The position numbers were made by a program, and so were the translations under genes. DNA of 64,000 nucleotides, from assembly GCF_030247195.1 (NCBI RefSeq), contig NC_080671.1:67393412-67457411 (forward strand), in the 5' to 3' direction. The notes under the pieces were generated by a model, which had not been told where the DNA came from, did no database searches, and saw nothing but the letters and a program-made list of their open reading frames with translations. This document shows positions 45,444-59,311 of this stretch, piece by piece. Position 1 is the first letter of the stretch, and every line of letters begins with the position of its first letter. The stretch comes from Topomyia yanbarensis (Eukaryota; Arthropoda; Insecta; Diptera; Culicidae).

Positions 45444-48400
45444 TATATCAGCCATTTTGAATTTTAAGGCCTCTATGTGATCAGTTGTCAATTCAGTCAA
45501 ACTCAGTAGAGCACCTGGTGGTGATATTTCAACTACCTTTGGATAAGCCATTAGTTTTTACACAACCTTAACTTTTTTAAAATGAATGATGTTAGTTATG
45601 AAGCTATTTTTTCCGATTTAATTTTATTTATTCTATTGGCAGTAGTCTTCACTTTATTATTTTCAAAATTGCACACATTTTATTCTATGTAATCTTAAAT
45701 GTTCGTTGATTTAAATTATATCCCCATGACTTCTACCTCTTCATTCCAATTTGTCAGTTTTCACAGCATAAATAAACTCTACTGAATTGACCCAATTGAT
45801 CCTAAAATGGATGTCAAACAAGATTCGTCGCAAAATACTCCGAGTTACCGTTTAAAATCAAACACATTGAACTGGTTTCGACCATATCCGATCTTCTTTC
45901 GGTAGTCCGCGAAATATTCTAATATTTCGCAAGACACAGAAATATTCAACTGTGCCAGATAAGTTCGCCTACATAAGCTCATAATTGTGATATTTTGTGT
46001 AACGCTAAACAACGACGCTACTGGTGACAAGATATTCATGAAGAACTAACGCGTTTACATGCCTGCTCACAAAGTTGAGATCGATGGTGTAGTTATCGAT
46101 TTGAACTTACCATGCGTGGATCTGATGAAGGACGGGATTGGCTGCTTCAATAACCCCTTGCTCCAGTGAGCGAAGATTTTGAGTGACAATTGCACCGGTC
46201 GAGACTGCTTTGCGTCTTCTTTGACAAGGATAGTCTGCATGATCGGTTGTTTGTGTCGCGCGTCATGCATGCAGTACTGCATTAATTACAAGCAAATGGG
46301 CCTTTGTAGCAATGGTCTTAGACAATTAGAAGAAACAAAGAGTTTCCAACGCTTCCAGGAACACAAAAAATCTCATGTAACATATCAACCAGAAATTCAA
46401 CTTATTCAACTTAGTGCAGGATTGGTTGGACCTAGGTTGGGCTTCGTCAACTTTGTGATATTACAGAACTCCTTCCGACATGAAGGAGACTTCAATTTTC
46501 ATGGTACGGCATGGGGTTATCTTCTCGATGATAATTGATCTAACTTACTCTACGATCTTTGCTACAGCTTTAAAAAGGTGGCCTGGTTTACTGCCTATGA
46601 CCACATTTCCGTTCCCTTTGTTCCTATGAAATTGAAACAACGAGCGGAAAAAGTTTGCAATAATTTTCGCTATTTTAGTTGAAATTTGAAGTATTTGTCT
46701 TGTTCGTTATTTTTTTCTAGACTAACAGCGTAGTCTTCTGGCCCCTGTGGTAGAGTCTTAGTCATGCGCCTTTGTGCTGTCTGCTTTGGCTTTCTTTTTC
46801 AGTTCGACTTTCAAACCGTAATTTTGTGTGTACCTGGGAATAACACTTCTATCCTGACTTATTTTATGGCTTAACCTCACTTATTTTATAAAGCAGATCA
46901 AGATTTTAGCGCCTCCCTAAAGCTGGCACCCTTGGCGGGGGCCAACCTAGCCAACGCTACGGCTCTGGCTGCAACTAAAAAAAAACAAGCACCGCCAATG
47001 CTAGATTTTTTTGAATATCTGCAATATTCATACTCTTCGAATAAAAGTAGAACTGCCAATTTTTTAGGCTTGTACATCGTTTTGTTTAATTTCGAATAAA
47101 GTAACATCTCGTACCCCCAGATTTAAAAAATCGTCGAAAAAAGTACATTCGCTTCAATAGATCTAGCTTGAAAAATATTAAGCCAAGCATAAAATCATTA
47201 TTGCCAAAGCGTACTGCTCCAATCAAATTAAATTAAAAATTTGAGATAACGTTTTAAGGGACTTAACTTTCCATAGAAGAATGAAACAACTTTCGATTTT
47301 TTGGCCAACCTCAACCAATGTAACCCCTTAAAAGGTTAATTAGATGCATTGACTGGAATTTCTGAGAAAACTTTCCAGCAATGTTTCAATAAAGATCGAA
47401 AGACGCTGTTGTCGTCTAGCATATTATGCTAAGAGTTGAGAAGCAAACGCAAAAGCCGGCGAGTTATTCACGGAAGGGAGGGTAAACAGGGAGAGATGCT
47501 CATTTGGGCTTATGCTTTTTTCGCGTGTTTGTCTATTTTGTATAGTTTCCTTGCCTAGCCTTGTGATTCCATCACTCATTATGATCGATAGTTTGTATAG
47601 CACCAACTAGTTGGTTTATTAGAGTCGGCATTTGACCCATATTTCAACATTAGAGGTCCCTGAATATTTGTATTTCTTTACCGGTGTATGCGGAGTTGCC
47701 GACTAGATTGTCCGGCCAGTAGCGAAGTCTCTTGCATTTATTGTGGTATTGAATTAGTAGTAAAGTTTCTTTCCATTTTATCGTTTATCTAAAAATTTTC
47801 TCAATGTGGCATAACCAGCATTTAGCATAACAATAAATAAATTGCGCGCGGATATGATTGTTGCAATCGGCATTATAATACCATCGTTTGTCTGAAGATG
47901 GAGATGAAAATGACTCGATTTTCTATTTTTGTTTTATTATTATGTTTGCGGTTCAATATTAGTAAAAGTCTCTCTTACTACGAAATAATTATGTGTGCAA
48001 TTCGAACAATAAGAATCGTATCTGCTACGACGAAAAAAAGCAAATCGCAAACAAAGATCTACTGCAAAGACACATTATCTTATTCAAACGATCGCAGTGG
48101 AAAAAAATAAAACAGACGCGACAAAATTTACGAAAAATACACAGCGTGATAAAAAATTTCGATTTTTTTAAATTTTATAAAAGATCCTCATTGCCTGCTA
48201 TCCGGAATTCATGTTCCTTCCTTATGGGGCCATTCGTATTAATACAACAAATGATATATTTCACAAATTCTCGGCAGCCGGCTGCCCAGAGCAATTGTTA
48301 CACGATAACGCTGGTGGCACCATTACTAACAGATCTCCCCTTCCCGCGATACATGAGGAGATGCAGAGGATTTCTCGGTCTCTAGCAGCGACATGTATCG

Positions 48401-49124
48401 GACTAACATTCTTTCCTTCCCCAGAAAATCTGCATTCGGTCGTGGCCGTCGTCGATATTGATCAGCATGGAGGCAACAATATAGATTGTACAATGTGGTT
48501 CATCATGTTATTCCCAAGCATGTTGTTCCAATGAACATTTTGCAATCTCATTTGGCTCTGATCAATAACGGAATAGCAACCACGGGTGATCTTTTATGAT
48601 TATGCTTCATTGAATGGAATTTCTGACGATAATATTCAGTAGAAAAATTCTTCGACCTTCCAACAGATATGATATCAATATAGAAAAACTGCAACTTTCT
48701 TTGAATTATAATCATTTTAAGATAAATAAACCAATATCACAAAAAAATTATTATTTCTAGCTGTTTGAATTAAATTATATACATAGAAAATTTAATTTTT
48801 ACCAAATATGATCCTCTACCAATCAATAAAACCACTTCGGTGCTGATAGTTGTGTTTTGCGCCACTAACCTTCACGTTATGATTAAAATGATGCCATCTA
48901 GCGGAGGACACTAGTACTGATGTGTCAATGAGCGTCACCAACTTTATGGCATGAAAAGTTATGTGATGCAAATAGACTTCACATTTTCGCAGGGATGATG
49001 GCAAAAAAAATCAAACGACGTAAATGTAGGACCGCATTCGTTATTTGATCAGAATTTTGTTATTTCCGAAAGTTTTGCAGTTTCAAATACTATTGCACGT
49101 ATATTAAATTTATAAGACTTTATA
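45444..49124. other. Long stretch without an assignable gene
   Basis: I find no supported gene. Open frames at 46179-46538 and 48211-48534 are the longest, and neither resembles a known family. The 48211 frame (about 107 codons) lies in a less AT-rich block and is the better candidate exon. A common GC-rich mosquito-like repeat fragment lies at about 46910-46990. Confidence 0.35.
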
Positions 49125-49129
49125 AGACA

Positions 49130-50342
49130 ATTCGTTGCAAAATTATAGAGAAAAATGGATCGAGGATATCATTTTCGAAAAAGGGACAGATTTTGTTGAA
49201 AGAACTGGTGAAAGAGAGAAAATCGCAGCGAGATATTGCTCTCGTCTTCCAGAAAGACCGACAACATGTTCAATGCTTGATACGGAAATAAGGGGAAGCG
49301 ATGGAACTCCCAGTAAAATTAGCGCCGTTGATAGTACTTACCGCAAACAACTTTTCACTATGGATACATTCAAAACAGTATCATAGATAATCTAGAATAA
49401 TCAGTGTCACCCAGAACTATCCAGAGGAGGCTTATGGAGCGTAAAATTGTTAGTAGAAGTTCCAGGGAAGTTCTACTAGACCAGCAGACACCTGTAGTTC
49501 GATTGTAGTTCACCAAAAAACAAATAAACTGGGCTGGTTCAGAAAACCAAAAAAAATAGCAGTACATCTTCTGGCCAGTTGAGACAATGGTGTAAAATGG
49601 TTGGTTGGATTTGATGGAAAACGATTGGTTCGATGTTCAGAAAATTCTGAATGTTAGTCACGTTACATTCAAACATGGACGAGAGAATATTATGGCTGAG
49701 TGTTGTTTCTCTTGGTACTGAGTTGGTCGAATTTGCCAAATCATATGTATTATTATGGACCAATATTTTTATGTTGAGGTCATTATAGATTCCATATTTC
49801 CACGTGCTGAGCGATTAATCTGAAGTATCTGAAGTGTCATTTTTTTCAAGATAGTGGACCGAATAATACCTCTCCCACTGTTAAAAATTGGTTAGATGCC
49901 CATATCATCTAAATAATGGAGTGGTTCTTAAGCCAAATAAAAACCTATGACAGATCGTTAAAAAATCAATTGACCATCAAAACCACGAAATAAATAAGAA
50001 TAGTGTGATCCGCCGTCCTAACCACTGCGTATCGCACTGTGACTTAATCAATGTCGAGTAGATTGCCATAAGTAATAAGTAATATGCTTTGTTGACAAAT
50101 ACAAATGATAGAATTTAATTAATTTTTATAGAAGTGTTCCAAAGTGGTCTTATTATTTTGTCGTTAATTTTTCGAAGTTCAAATTTAATTTCTTTAAGTT
50201 TCAATGTAGATACGTTCTATGCTCGTCTTATTCATAAAAAGTAGTAGTGAATTATTTGATTTGCGAAAAAATAACTCGATAAAGAAAATTACTAATTTTG
50301 CATTTTGTCTAAGGTGGTCTTATTGTTTTGTCCAACACTGTA
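49130..50342 (+). pseudogene. Tc1-like transposon relic
   Basis: Several frames carry transposase remnants in order: TPSKISAVDSTYRKQL, then NGVKWLVGFDGKRLVRCSEN (DNA-binding to catalytic core), a block near 49720-49770, then FFQDSGPNNTSPTVKNWLDA (the Q(D/N)..P.H block) near 49840-49900. Frameshifts and stops are numerous. A 3' end with AAGGTGGTCTTATTGTTTTG near 50312 and TA looks like the element terminus. The 5' end was not located. Confidence 0.65.
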
Positions 50343-50579
50343 CGTATAGACAACAGACGATTCGAATGGGTCTAGAAAAACAATAACACAGGCCCATCAT
50401 CTTTTGCGAGATAAACAAGTTTATATCTCTAAATGTGCAGGAATAGAGCTCTTTCATTCATCTAAACTGGTGTATTACTCTAGCACACTCGAATACAATT
50501 CAAACAACAGCAGATTCTACAGGATTACAGCTTATCCTTTGTTTTGTATTTATCTTACACACACCACTGCTTAATTTCT

Positions 50580-52361
50580 ATATCGTCGCTGTTGTGCTAT
50601 CTTATGTCATGCGCCATTTTGCACATTTTGAGAAAAACGATTTTTAAAGTTTGAGATTGAATATCTTGAAACTTATAAACAATTCAAAGAAAACAAGTGA
50701 TGCTTCTATCTATTCTGCATTAATCTCACAAATATTACGAAAATCGGTTAACTACGTTGCGAGTTTTTACTAAAAATGTTGGGAAAACCGAGGCATTTAA
50801 AAAACCGGTTTTTGCGGTATTGGGAATGAAAAAACCGATAAAACCAGTAACTAGATGGAAAATAAAAATAACAAGCGGTATTTACAATGCAGACGTTCAT
50901 CTTGTTTTGGTACCAATTCATTCTTCAGTAACGCAATAATCGATCAACACACGTTACTTCAGTATCTCTGATGTATTTCGGTTGCTTGTTTTGCATCGTA
51001 ACATGACAAGCGGGAATGTCGGCATGTTGTCTAACTCGCTTATTGGACCAAAAGGCATGCATGTTAGTTAGATGCAGTTGGCGTCCCGAGGTTTTACAAA
51101 CAAGTGCTTCTCACCTAAAGTTTCGGTTTACAGCTTATCCAAATACTTCAATATTGACTGTGCAACAGAAGTTTAAACATATTCAAGCGTATCAAAGACG
51201 CTTCACAGTTCTAGATTCTATAGGTCAGGTATATCCAGGTGAAATTTGTCACATGTCCCCAAAAGGTCATTTGAACAGTCATATTTAGATTATGAAACCA
51301 CTTGAACATCAATTCCACTTCGTCATAAAACCAGCATTTATTTGCTAATCTTTCCAATTTATTTTTAACGTAACCTGTTGTAATATTGATGGAAACCTTT
51401 TGAAAAGAATATTCAATATAGCGCCTTTTCTTAATTAAAATTATAGAATCTATCAACAGCGCTTTATGAACGTATTGAGCTTTAAAGGTTTGCACAGTAA
51501 AGGACAAAGAAATACACAATGAAGTAATGGGCGGTTAAAACCCAAAATAAACAATACAATACAATGAAGTATGTGGGAATGTGGAATTGACAGATTTTGT
51601 CTTGCAGATCTACTTATTCCAGTACAATTTGATGTGTACTGTTTCATATAAAAGTGTTTTGGGTTGTTATATCGAGCTCTATTATCCCGAAATACGCGAT
51701 CTTACTATAAATGGGACCTTATTTCAGAACATTACCTAGCGAAAAGGTTTTAAAGTGTTTCGAAAGCTTTCAAGTTTTGAATAGTTCATCCTAACAAAAA
51801 TACCGATTTTTCATGCTTAAAAAACCGATATTTCGGTATAGGATATTTGGACGGTTTTACCGGTTTTCGGTAACGGTAAAACCGGTACTCCCAACCTTAA
51901 TATCTTTGGCTTAACTTGGTCTACAAACAATGGGTTACATGTATTTTGAAAGAAATGTGTCAGGGAAACTAGCAAAATAGTAATTTTTGGTTACAGTGTT
52001 GCCAAATATATTTCCATATATTACAGTGTTGCCAAATATACTATATTTCCAGTTTAAAACTGCATTTTTCGCACAATTCGTGTATTTTTATTTTGAAAAT
52101 GTTTATGCTATTGTGTTTCTCAGACAGTTTTACATATAAAAACATCTAATACATCAAGATAACTTGTGCCAATTCCCAGACACAGCCATTTTAAGCAAAA
52201 GTCACAGAATTTCTCAGCACGTTTCTCGCTATCTCTCAGTAACCAAGCATAATTCTAAAAACGCCACTTTGTAGAGATTTTTTAGACAAGGAATGTGGCA
52301 TATCTAACTCAGTTTAACCCAAAATGGCGTTTGTCATAAGATAGCACAACAGCGACGATAT
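50580..52361. mobile_element. 1.8-kb element with about 42-bp inverted termini and nested insert
   Basis: The left end TATCGTCGCTGTTGTGCTAT (continuing to CGCCATTTTG) mirrors the right end CAAAATGGCG...AGCGACGATAT. Inside, near 50785 and 51800-51895, lie AACCGG/CCGGTT-rich blocks (AAAACCGGTACTCCCAACCT) that look like the two ends of a second element nested within it. Short frames inside are not believed to be genes. Confidence 0.65.
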
Positions 52362-53090
52362 CTGAAGACGATAGAACTTCAATTGGATTGGAATAGCGTA
52401 CGAACGACAACATATCCATGTGGCGTTTGTTATAATTTGTTTTCTTTTAATAATCGAATTTCTCCTTCACAAATCTACCACCAGATGTTGTAAATTTCTT
52501 CCTCCAGTTGCTCTGTTGAGTGTATTGCCGCTTCCGGTCGATTATGCTGGCATACGAAAAAAATTTTCAGCAAAAGGAAGAATGGGACTGGAGAGAAAGT
52601 CCTTTCTTTCGGTTTGGTATTATAGAGACCTGCTTTCTTCCGGTTTTCTCGGAAAAGCTTTCCCTACACGGCACAGCGGAGTAGTTGTCCATGTCCATAT
52701 TCAACCGATTGTTAGTTTTATATGTTACGCAAGAATGAGCTTCGTTACAAATATTCACGTCATTCGGTACTATATAGACATCGCATTTTTTTTTTATAAA
52801 ATCTCTTACAAAAACGAATGTCCAGAAAGTGAAGTGGATCTATTGTTGAGTCTTGACAGTCTTTTGACCCAGGATAGTAAATTTAGTAAAGCGCTTCCGG
52901 AACTTGACCTTTTTTCTCCGCAGGCTTCCCAGCTGATTCTGTACACTGAATTGACACCATAAAATATTTGGACAAAATTTCAGTGCGCTGGATTCGTTTT
53001 TGATCAAAATGCGACACTGATTTGAAAATTAGAATAGTTCCAATAACATTTAATTTTTGAAAAATTCTTACACTGCAATAAAATCCTACG
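52362..53090. other. Stretch with one unassigned open frame
   Basis: The frame 52420-52962 (about 180 codons) has a hydrophobic start, a Ser/Leu-rich end and no recognisable domain. It may be a decayed gene or a chance frame. I do not call it as a gene. Confidence 0.3.
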
Positions 53091-53269
53091 CCAAAAAACC
53101 TATTTAATCCACCTAGCAGTGAGATGAGACATTTCTTACACATATCACTGTTCGATCATTCATTAGTTTGCAGAACTCACGCGAATTTGACACCCAATTA
53201 GAGGTGAGATGAACACAGTTTTGGGTCATGCACGAAAAAACCTCGAATAAACTTATAAATCATAGAAAA

Positions 53270-53615
53270 ACAATCAAGCAAATGAAACTAAAATTTTATT
53301 AATGCAAAAAAATGAAAAAAAGTAATCAAATTGATGGAATGGCTACAATAATTAATATAAATCAGCTTAATAGAGTAAATAAATCAAATTAAATGCATGA
53401 AATGAATAAAAAGAACGACTGAAGAGAATTAATAAAATTAATAAAATTAAAAAAAACTGAATAAAACATATGAACTGGAAAAAAAATAAAATGAATCAAA
53501 TAAAGGAAATGAATAAAATCAATGAATGAATAATGGGGATAAAATAATAAAATAAATTAAAAGAATAAAATTAATAAAACAAACAAAATGTAATATAGAT
53601 GAAATTAACTCTTTC
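53270..53615. repeat. A-rich low-complexity block
   Basis: Degenerate repeats of AATAAAATTAATAAAAT and GAATGAATAAA words. No coding capacity. Confidence 0.7.
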
Positions 53616-53904
53616 ATGCCCAACTTTTGTCTGGCGCATATAGGGTCCAAAACCGTTTTTCTTTAAAAGAGTTGAAGTAAAAAAGGCGGAAAAACCTGTT
53701 TTAATCAATATAGGTACTCCTCTAGCATAATTTTTACCTTCCGACCCTCAATACATATCTTCTGCAAAGTTTTCGATAGTTCAGTTGGGCGGAAAAGGTA
53801 GTCGAAGATAGTCCAAATTAATAGGATTTATCATTTTTTTTTAAATATTTTGAGACAATGAAGATATATCAAATTATATGCAACCTGTCTTTTTCCCGAA
53901 GGAA

Positions 53905-54160
53905 AAGGTTGCATACTCGTAGGCGTTTGGCTCCCATACCAAAAGATAGTTCGTTTCCCAATACTCGTCAGCGACCCAGAGCTTCTGTGCTTGACTAACC
54001 GATACATCACTCGGTACCAGCTAGTTGCTTTAGGCATTCACACATGTTGTGTGAACTGTTTGGATTTAGTGTCTAACTGGCGCTAATTTAGAGGTAGTTT
54101 TCATACATCGTCCAACTGACAGCAAGTTGGTGTTAGTTACTGATGAGTGGAACACGAAAC
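53905..54160 (+). repeat. Diverged single-arm copy of the 62.6-kb palindrome
   Basis: It shares, in order, AAAAGATAGTTCGT, CTCGTCAGC, CACTCGG, TTTAGGCATTCACACATGTT, GTGTGAACTGTTTGGA, TAGTGTCTAACTGGCGCTAA and GGTGTTAGTTACTGATGAG with the right arm at 62893-63150. It has many substitutions and only one arm. Confidence 0.7.
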
Positions 54161-54404
54161 ATTAAATTCATTTTTTTACCGATAGCTGTAAATCTCTTTG
54201 GCAGCATTGCTCCAGTTGAATCCAATCAGAGCAATTGGGTCGTAAAGCCATATGCTGTTTTCGATTTTTTCCGATGTAAACAATGTTTTAAAGATGCGAT
54301 TAAAGATTATAACGAATTGTGCGAATTTGAAACCATTAATTCAGAAAGCTCTGAATTGTTTGTGAAAATACCATTTGGAAAATGGTGAATTAATATGCAA
54401 ATGC

Positions 54405-57047
54405 AATGCGCTGGTGTTTTATGATCATCCCTCCCCAAGGTTTAGGGGTTTGACGGTATTGCAAACATCATCAAGCATCAATTGCTTTAAGATGGGTATT
54501 GCATTACGCCTCGATAGTGGTGCATCGAGGAGACCGAGAGGGCTTATGCGCCTTTTTTATGTTATATGTTGCTTCATACTCTGCACCTGCGCATACCAAC
54601 GCTAAACCACTGGTTTATGCGCGGTGTCGTGGCTGACTGGCGGATCGACATAGATTGACTTTTGTGTTTGCAAATATTGTTCTATTGGTGATATTCGTGG
54701 ATGGGGCTCACGGAGGGAGTCATTGTATGTCCATTTATCGGTCGACTTCGTTATCATGCTTATACCAATTGAATTAATTTAATAATTAAATTAATTTAAT
54801 AAAGTAGAATAAGTAGAAAACTATTAGTTGTAACTTTGAGATAATCGTAGTTTTTCGTACTAGTGTACAACTGTTATGTGCTAGTCGTATGTCTATCTAT
54901 GTATGTATTCGTCTGAGTATTTATGACAGTTGGGTCAGTGAATGGATGCAGAACTGACGTATATGATAGAATAGTGGCTAATGCTTCTGGTGATCAATCT
55001 GAGCATTTGGTTCTATACATTCGGAAAAATCGAATTGGATATATTAGGGTAAAATAAATTTACCGACGCACGTGAGTCATCCATTCCCGGCCAGCATAGC
55101 ATGATGAAAGTCTAACAGCATGCAATTGTCGTTAATGATAAATATACAACATTTGCTGCATTTAGACGAGTTTGATTGAATGTTACATATGTTGTTCTAT
55201 TCTACTTCATTAGTCTGTTTCTTTTGTACATCTATTAGTTTGATTTTCCATTGTATGTATGTATGCTAAAATAGTATTGTTCAATTTATACACTTCTAGT
55301 CAAGCTCTTTGCATCTTTTTTTCTTTATTCGGCATGTTATGATTTCTTTTATTATTATATCTCTACTATACGCTATCTATACTCATATAGGTACAAACGC
55401 TCGTGGCCTTCGCGATAACACAAACGCGACCATGCAATTGCAATAATCCACATATACTTACACCCGCGATTTCGCCTACATGAAAACACCCCGGTAGTTA
55501 AGTAAACGTGGCATCTTTAAACTTCCAAACGCGGTCTCAAGCATTAACCCACCACTCGCGCGATCATGAACAGTCACGTCCGGAAGTCTTACCTCGGTCC
55601 TAGCAGTCCTGACTAATGTCTTTAGTTGAACCAATCAGAAAAAAAGACGCTCATATTCACTGAACAACACGTGCCATGGTGACATGACCTGGAACTCAAG
55701 TTTCCCCATAGGGAAACGGACTACCATCTGTACCATACACTAAAAATTAAGCATTAGATTCACGGTCCGCACGCGATCAAACAAAAATACACACTACGTC
55801 ATTATAAAATCTAGGTTATACATGGGAAGTCACATACACGCGACAAACACGTTAATATACAAATGCTTGAGCCCTTCAAGATCATCCCCGGCACCTACAC
55901 CCGCGATCTACTAAACATGATGGCATCCCAGTGATAAAGTGAATGTCTCAGCTCCTATAAATTTTCAAACGCGGTCTCAAGCGTGAACCTAAAAACTCCC
56001 GCACGATCATGAATCGGTCACTTTCGGATTTTTCTATCCTTGATATCAGTAGACTAGGTCCATGCCTTCAATTGGATCAATTAGAAAAAAGAAAGCTCTC
56101 ATATCCACTGGACACCACGTTACATGGCGACATGACCGAGGACTCTAGTGATATGGGGTAACTTACTCCCTGTCAGAATGTGAATTGTATACCAAAAACT
56201 AACTATCAAAATGAAGGTCCGCGTGACCATCCAAGAACGCACGCGTGTATAGGAAATGCCACACGGTTACAAAATCCAGTCTTGTACACGCGAAGTCACA
56301 TGAACGCGAGCACACGTGACAAACACGTTGACGTACGAACGCTTAAGCCCTTCGCGATTAACAACGCACACCTACGTTCGCGATCGCGAAAACTTAATAA
56401 CATCCCGGTAATAAGGAGAACGAAACGCGTTTCAAACGCTGTCTCAAACACGAATCGGTCACGTCCGGAAACCATTATTCTCTGTTCTAATAACTTAGGT
56501 CCATTCATTCAGTAGGACAAAAAAATAAAGCACTTATCCACTAGACAACACGTTCCATGGCGACATCATCGGACACTCTAGTGATATGGAAGATCTCACA
56601 CTCTTTTAGCATCTTAGCAGTACACCAAAAAATAAAGTATTAGACTCACGATCCGCGCGCGATTATCCAAGAACACATGTGAATATGCAAAAGGCACACG
56701 GTTATAAAATAGAATTTATACACGCGAAGTTACATACACGTTAGCACACGCGACATACAAACGAACACGCGATCGAACACGTTAACTACAAATGCTCGAG
56801 CTCTTCGCGATGATACACGCGATCGCGAGTCCCTACGCCCGCACATACCTGAACCGTACAATGAATATGACATTCAGAATCACGGCCCGCTACAATTGGC
56901 CTAAAGCAGTGTTTTAGTGGGCGACATTGCCTGTCTCGTCTGCAAATTGTAGTATGTGATTCTGACGGGGAGCCCTTCCGAGAACCTAGCTCTACAGCTC
57001 CAGTAGGACAACTCTCGAAAAAAATGCACTGGGTGTTTTATGATCAT
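54405..57047 (+). mobile_element. Composite non-coding retroposon, copy 2, with target duplication
   Basis: The element occupies 54429-57022. It starts CCCTCCCCAAGG with the GGGTTTGACGGTATTGCAAAC leader and the CCTCGAT/ATCGAGG hairpin (54509-54530). It then has a leader body, a very short 12-bp-array region, a CG-rich monomer array (about 55390-56870) and a 3' end with GGGGAGCCCTTCCGAGAACC followed by an A run. It is flanked by near-identical target duplications of 24-25 bp (54405-54428 and 57023-57047) ending TGTTTTATGATCAT. The A tail and long duplication indicate LINE-type retrotransposition. No protein is encoded. Confidence 0.8.
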
Positions 57048-58980
57048 TTTGTTTTTGTTCTTCTTTTCTTGACGGCGCCGTTTAAGATTATCTGGTGCTT
57101 CTACGTTATTGATGGACCTTAGTTAGTTATTAAAAAAAATGAAACGTTCAATTTGTTTTGGAATTCAGGATGTCTTTTTTGTAGCAGATTTCTGAAAAAA
57201 AAAGATTTTTGTGAGGAATGGAATTTATAGGTTCAGTATTTTGGTAATTGGAAATAGTAAAATGAGATAATGTCACGTGTGCTTTCAAGCCCCTTAAACA
57301 AAGAGCGATTGAGAGAATACGCTTCATGTATAGTAATAGCTGTGAATAGTATTCATCTGTCTTGAAGTAAAAAGAAATGAGTGTAAAATATCTTGGCTTC
57401 ATTCTTATAGCTTGCGAATTATTTCGTTCAGAATTTTCGTTCCGGAGATATGGGATGATGAGTCCCATACAAACCAATATCGTGACAAATGAATGGTTCA
57501 GACTATCAGAATAAGTATTTCTGGAGAAAATTTAGAAAATTTAGGAGATTATTACGACGTCACTATAACACTTTACCCTAATTTTACAGTACATATCGAA
57601 AGTCGGCGGTTTTTGCTAGAATATTAAGCAAAGATTAGAGTAGTAAATGTTCAAGCGACCGAGTAATTAACAGAAGAGAAAGACCCCAAAGAGAATCTCT
57701 AAATTTTTACTTACGTCCTATTCTAAATTTTCTCTAGATTTATATTCTTCGAAAAGCAAGCGTTCATAGAAAGTATCCCCAGCCATATAAACTAATTTTG
57801 AGACATGAACATTCTTGAAATTACAAATCTTAGCTCTTCGCAAATAAATATGTTTTCAGCCACATTGATTATGAAAAAGGTACACTAGGGTTTTTAGTAC
57901 AAATCGTGTCAATTCTAGCCAAACATTATTGTTTTTGGCAAACATTTAGTCAGATCAACTATCTGGCCAATGCATAAACTCTGACTGTAATGCTCGCTAA
58001 ATTACATGTAGAATACGGAGCACTCAAGCGATACGTGTACTTAATTATTGAACAGCCATTGAATCTTTAGCTGAAGCGTTGTCAGCCTAGGGCAAATATG
58101 GACAACTGACACCTTCGCTATTAGAAGGAACATTACACTTGCATCCCTCATCGAATCGAATTCAAGGAATCTTTGGGAGACTTTTCTTCACGGATCGAAT
58201 TTTTAAATAATTTTGGAATGTTATTTTTCATAAAAGTTGGTACCAATACGATGAATATGCATTTCCAGTAATATCATTACAGACCAGACTTTGTTTTCAA
58301 ATGACATATTTATTCATTATTTTCAAACATCCATAGTAGCTAGGTAAGTCAAACATTTTTCAGAGATTCGCAGGGATTTTCTTAATTATAATGTATATAA
58401 ACGCGCAGTATAGAATTGAATAACAATGGAGTTGATGTAGTTTTCGATTTTTTGGTCATATGCCTTTCCGTAGTGCAACGTTTCGAAGGGATATCTATTC
58501 ATCTTCAGGGAAAAGCAGGGTTTGCACATAAATGAGTTATAGTTTTGTCAAAATGCAAATATATTGCAAAGTTTGTCATATTTTTTTTCAGGTAGAATGT
58601 ACTATTAAGTTTGTTTCCGTGAGTGGCTCGGTTTGCATTTGAGTTGAACTTGTATATTAAGGTTTGATAAATAGTTCAAAAATAATTGAGTAAATTCACA
58701 AATTGTTTTCGTAGGCGAATTCCTTGAATCACGTAGATGTGTTTTCATACTTCGATATTCAAAATGGGTTAAGTTTTGCTCCTAAAACACCTCTAAAGCA
58801 ATAGTCTTTATGTAACGGTCTGAATTTTAGTTATTGAAAATTGGTAAATGAGGAATCAAAATACAAAATTTTTAATATCTCCGCCGTTTGTGAACGGATT
58901 TAGATGATCTGTGACTTGTTAGAAAGATATTTTTATAAGCATTTATTTGCACTCAATAAATTGCTTGTTTCGTTAAGTTC
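57048..58980. other. AT-rich non-coding stretch
   Basis: No gene or clear repeat was recognised. Frames are short. Confidence 0.4.
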
Positions 58981-58984
58981 AGTT

Positions 58985-59165
58985 CAACCATTACTGAGAT
59001 AATCACATGACATTAGGTTACAGCCATACATACACACACCCACATATACAGACTGTCTCAATTTGTCGAGCTGAGACGATTGATATATGAGACTCGGCCC
59101 TCTGAGGCTGGGAAAAAGTCTTCAAAGTTTGAGCGAGTCCTATATACATCCTTTTGAGAAATGTA
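58985..59165 (+). repeat. Diverged 3' end of the 0.2-2.8 kb repeat family
   Basis: Contains an ACATACACACACCCACATAT microsatellite, CAATTTGTCGAGCTGAGACG, GACTCGGCCCTCTGAGGCTG and CCTTTTGAGAAATGTAAAA, a weak copy of the family terminus. Confidence 0.6.
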
Positions 59166-59311
59166 AAAGCATAAGCAAAGTTTTTTTATTCTTTTCATAT
59201 TTTCAAAATATATTTATATTTGTGATCCTTTGCCTTTGTGATCGTTTTAAGCGACGACAATCTCTTTTATTGAATATGAAATATAATCGGTCCCATCAAT
59301 AATGCACTACT

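Noticed and set aside
46111..46276. Possible minus-strand exon ending at a GTAAGT donor
   Set aside because: All three frames are partly open, the acceptor lacks a pyrimidine tract and no family match was seen.
52420..52962. 180-codon frame as a membrane protein gene
   Set aside because: The hydrophobic start is AT-rich sequence, no domain or splice evidence was found and it lies among repeats.
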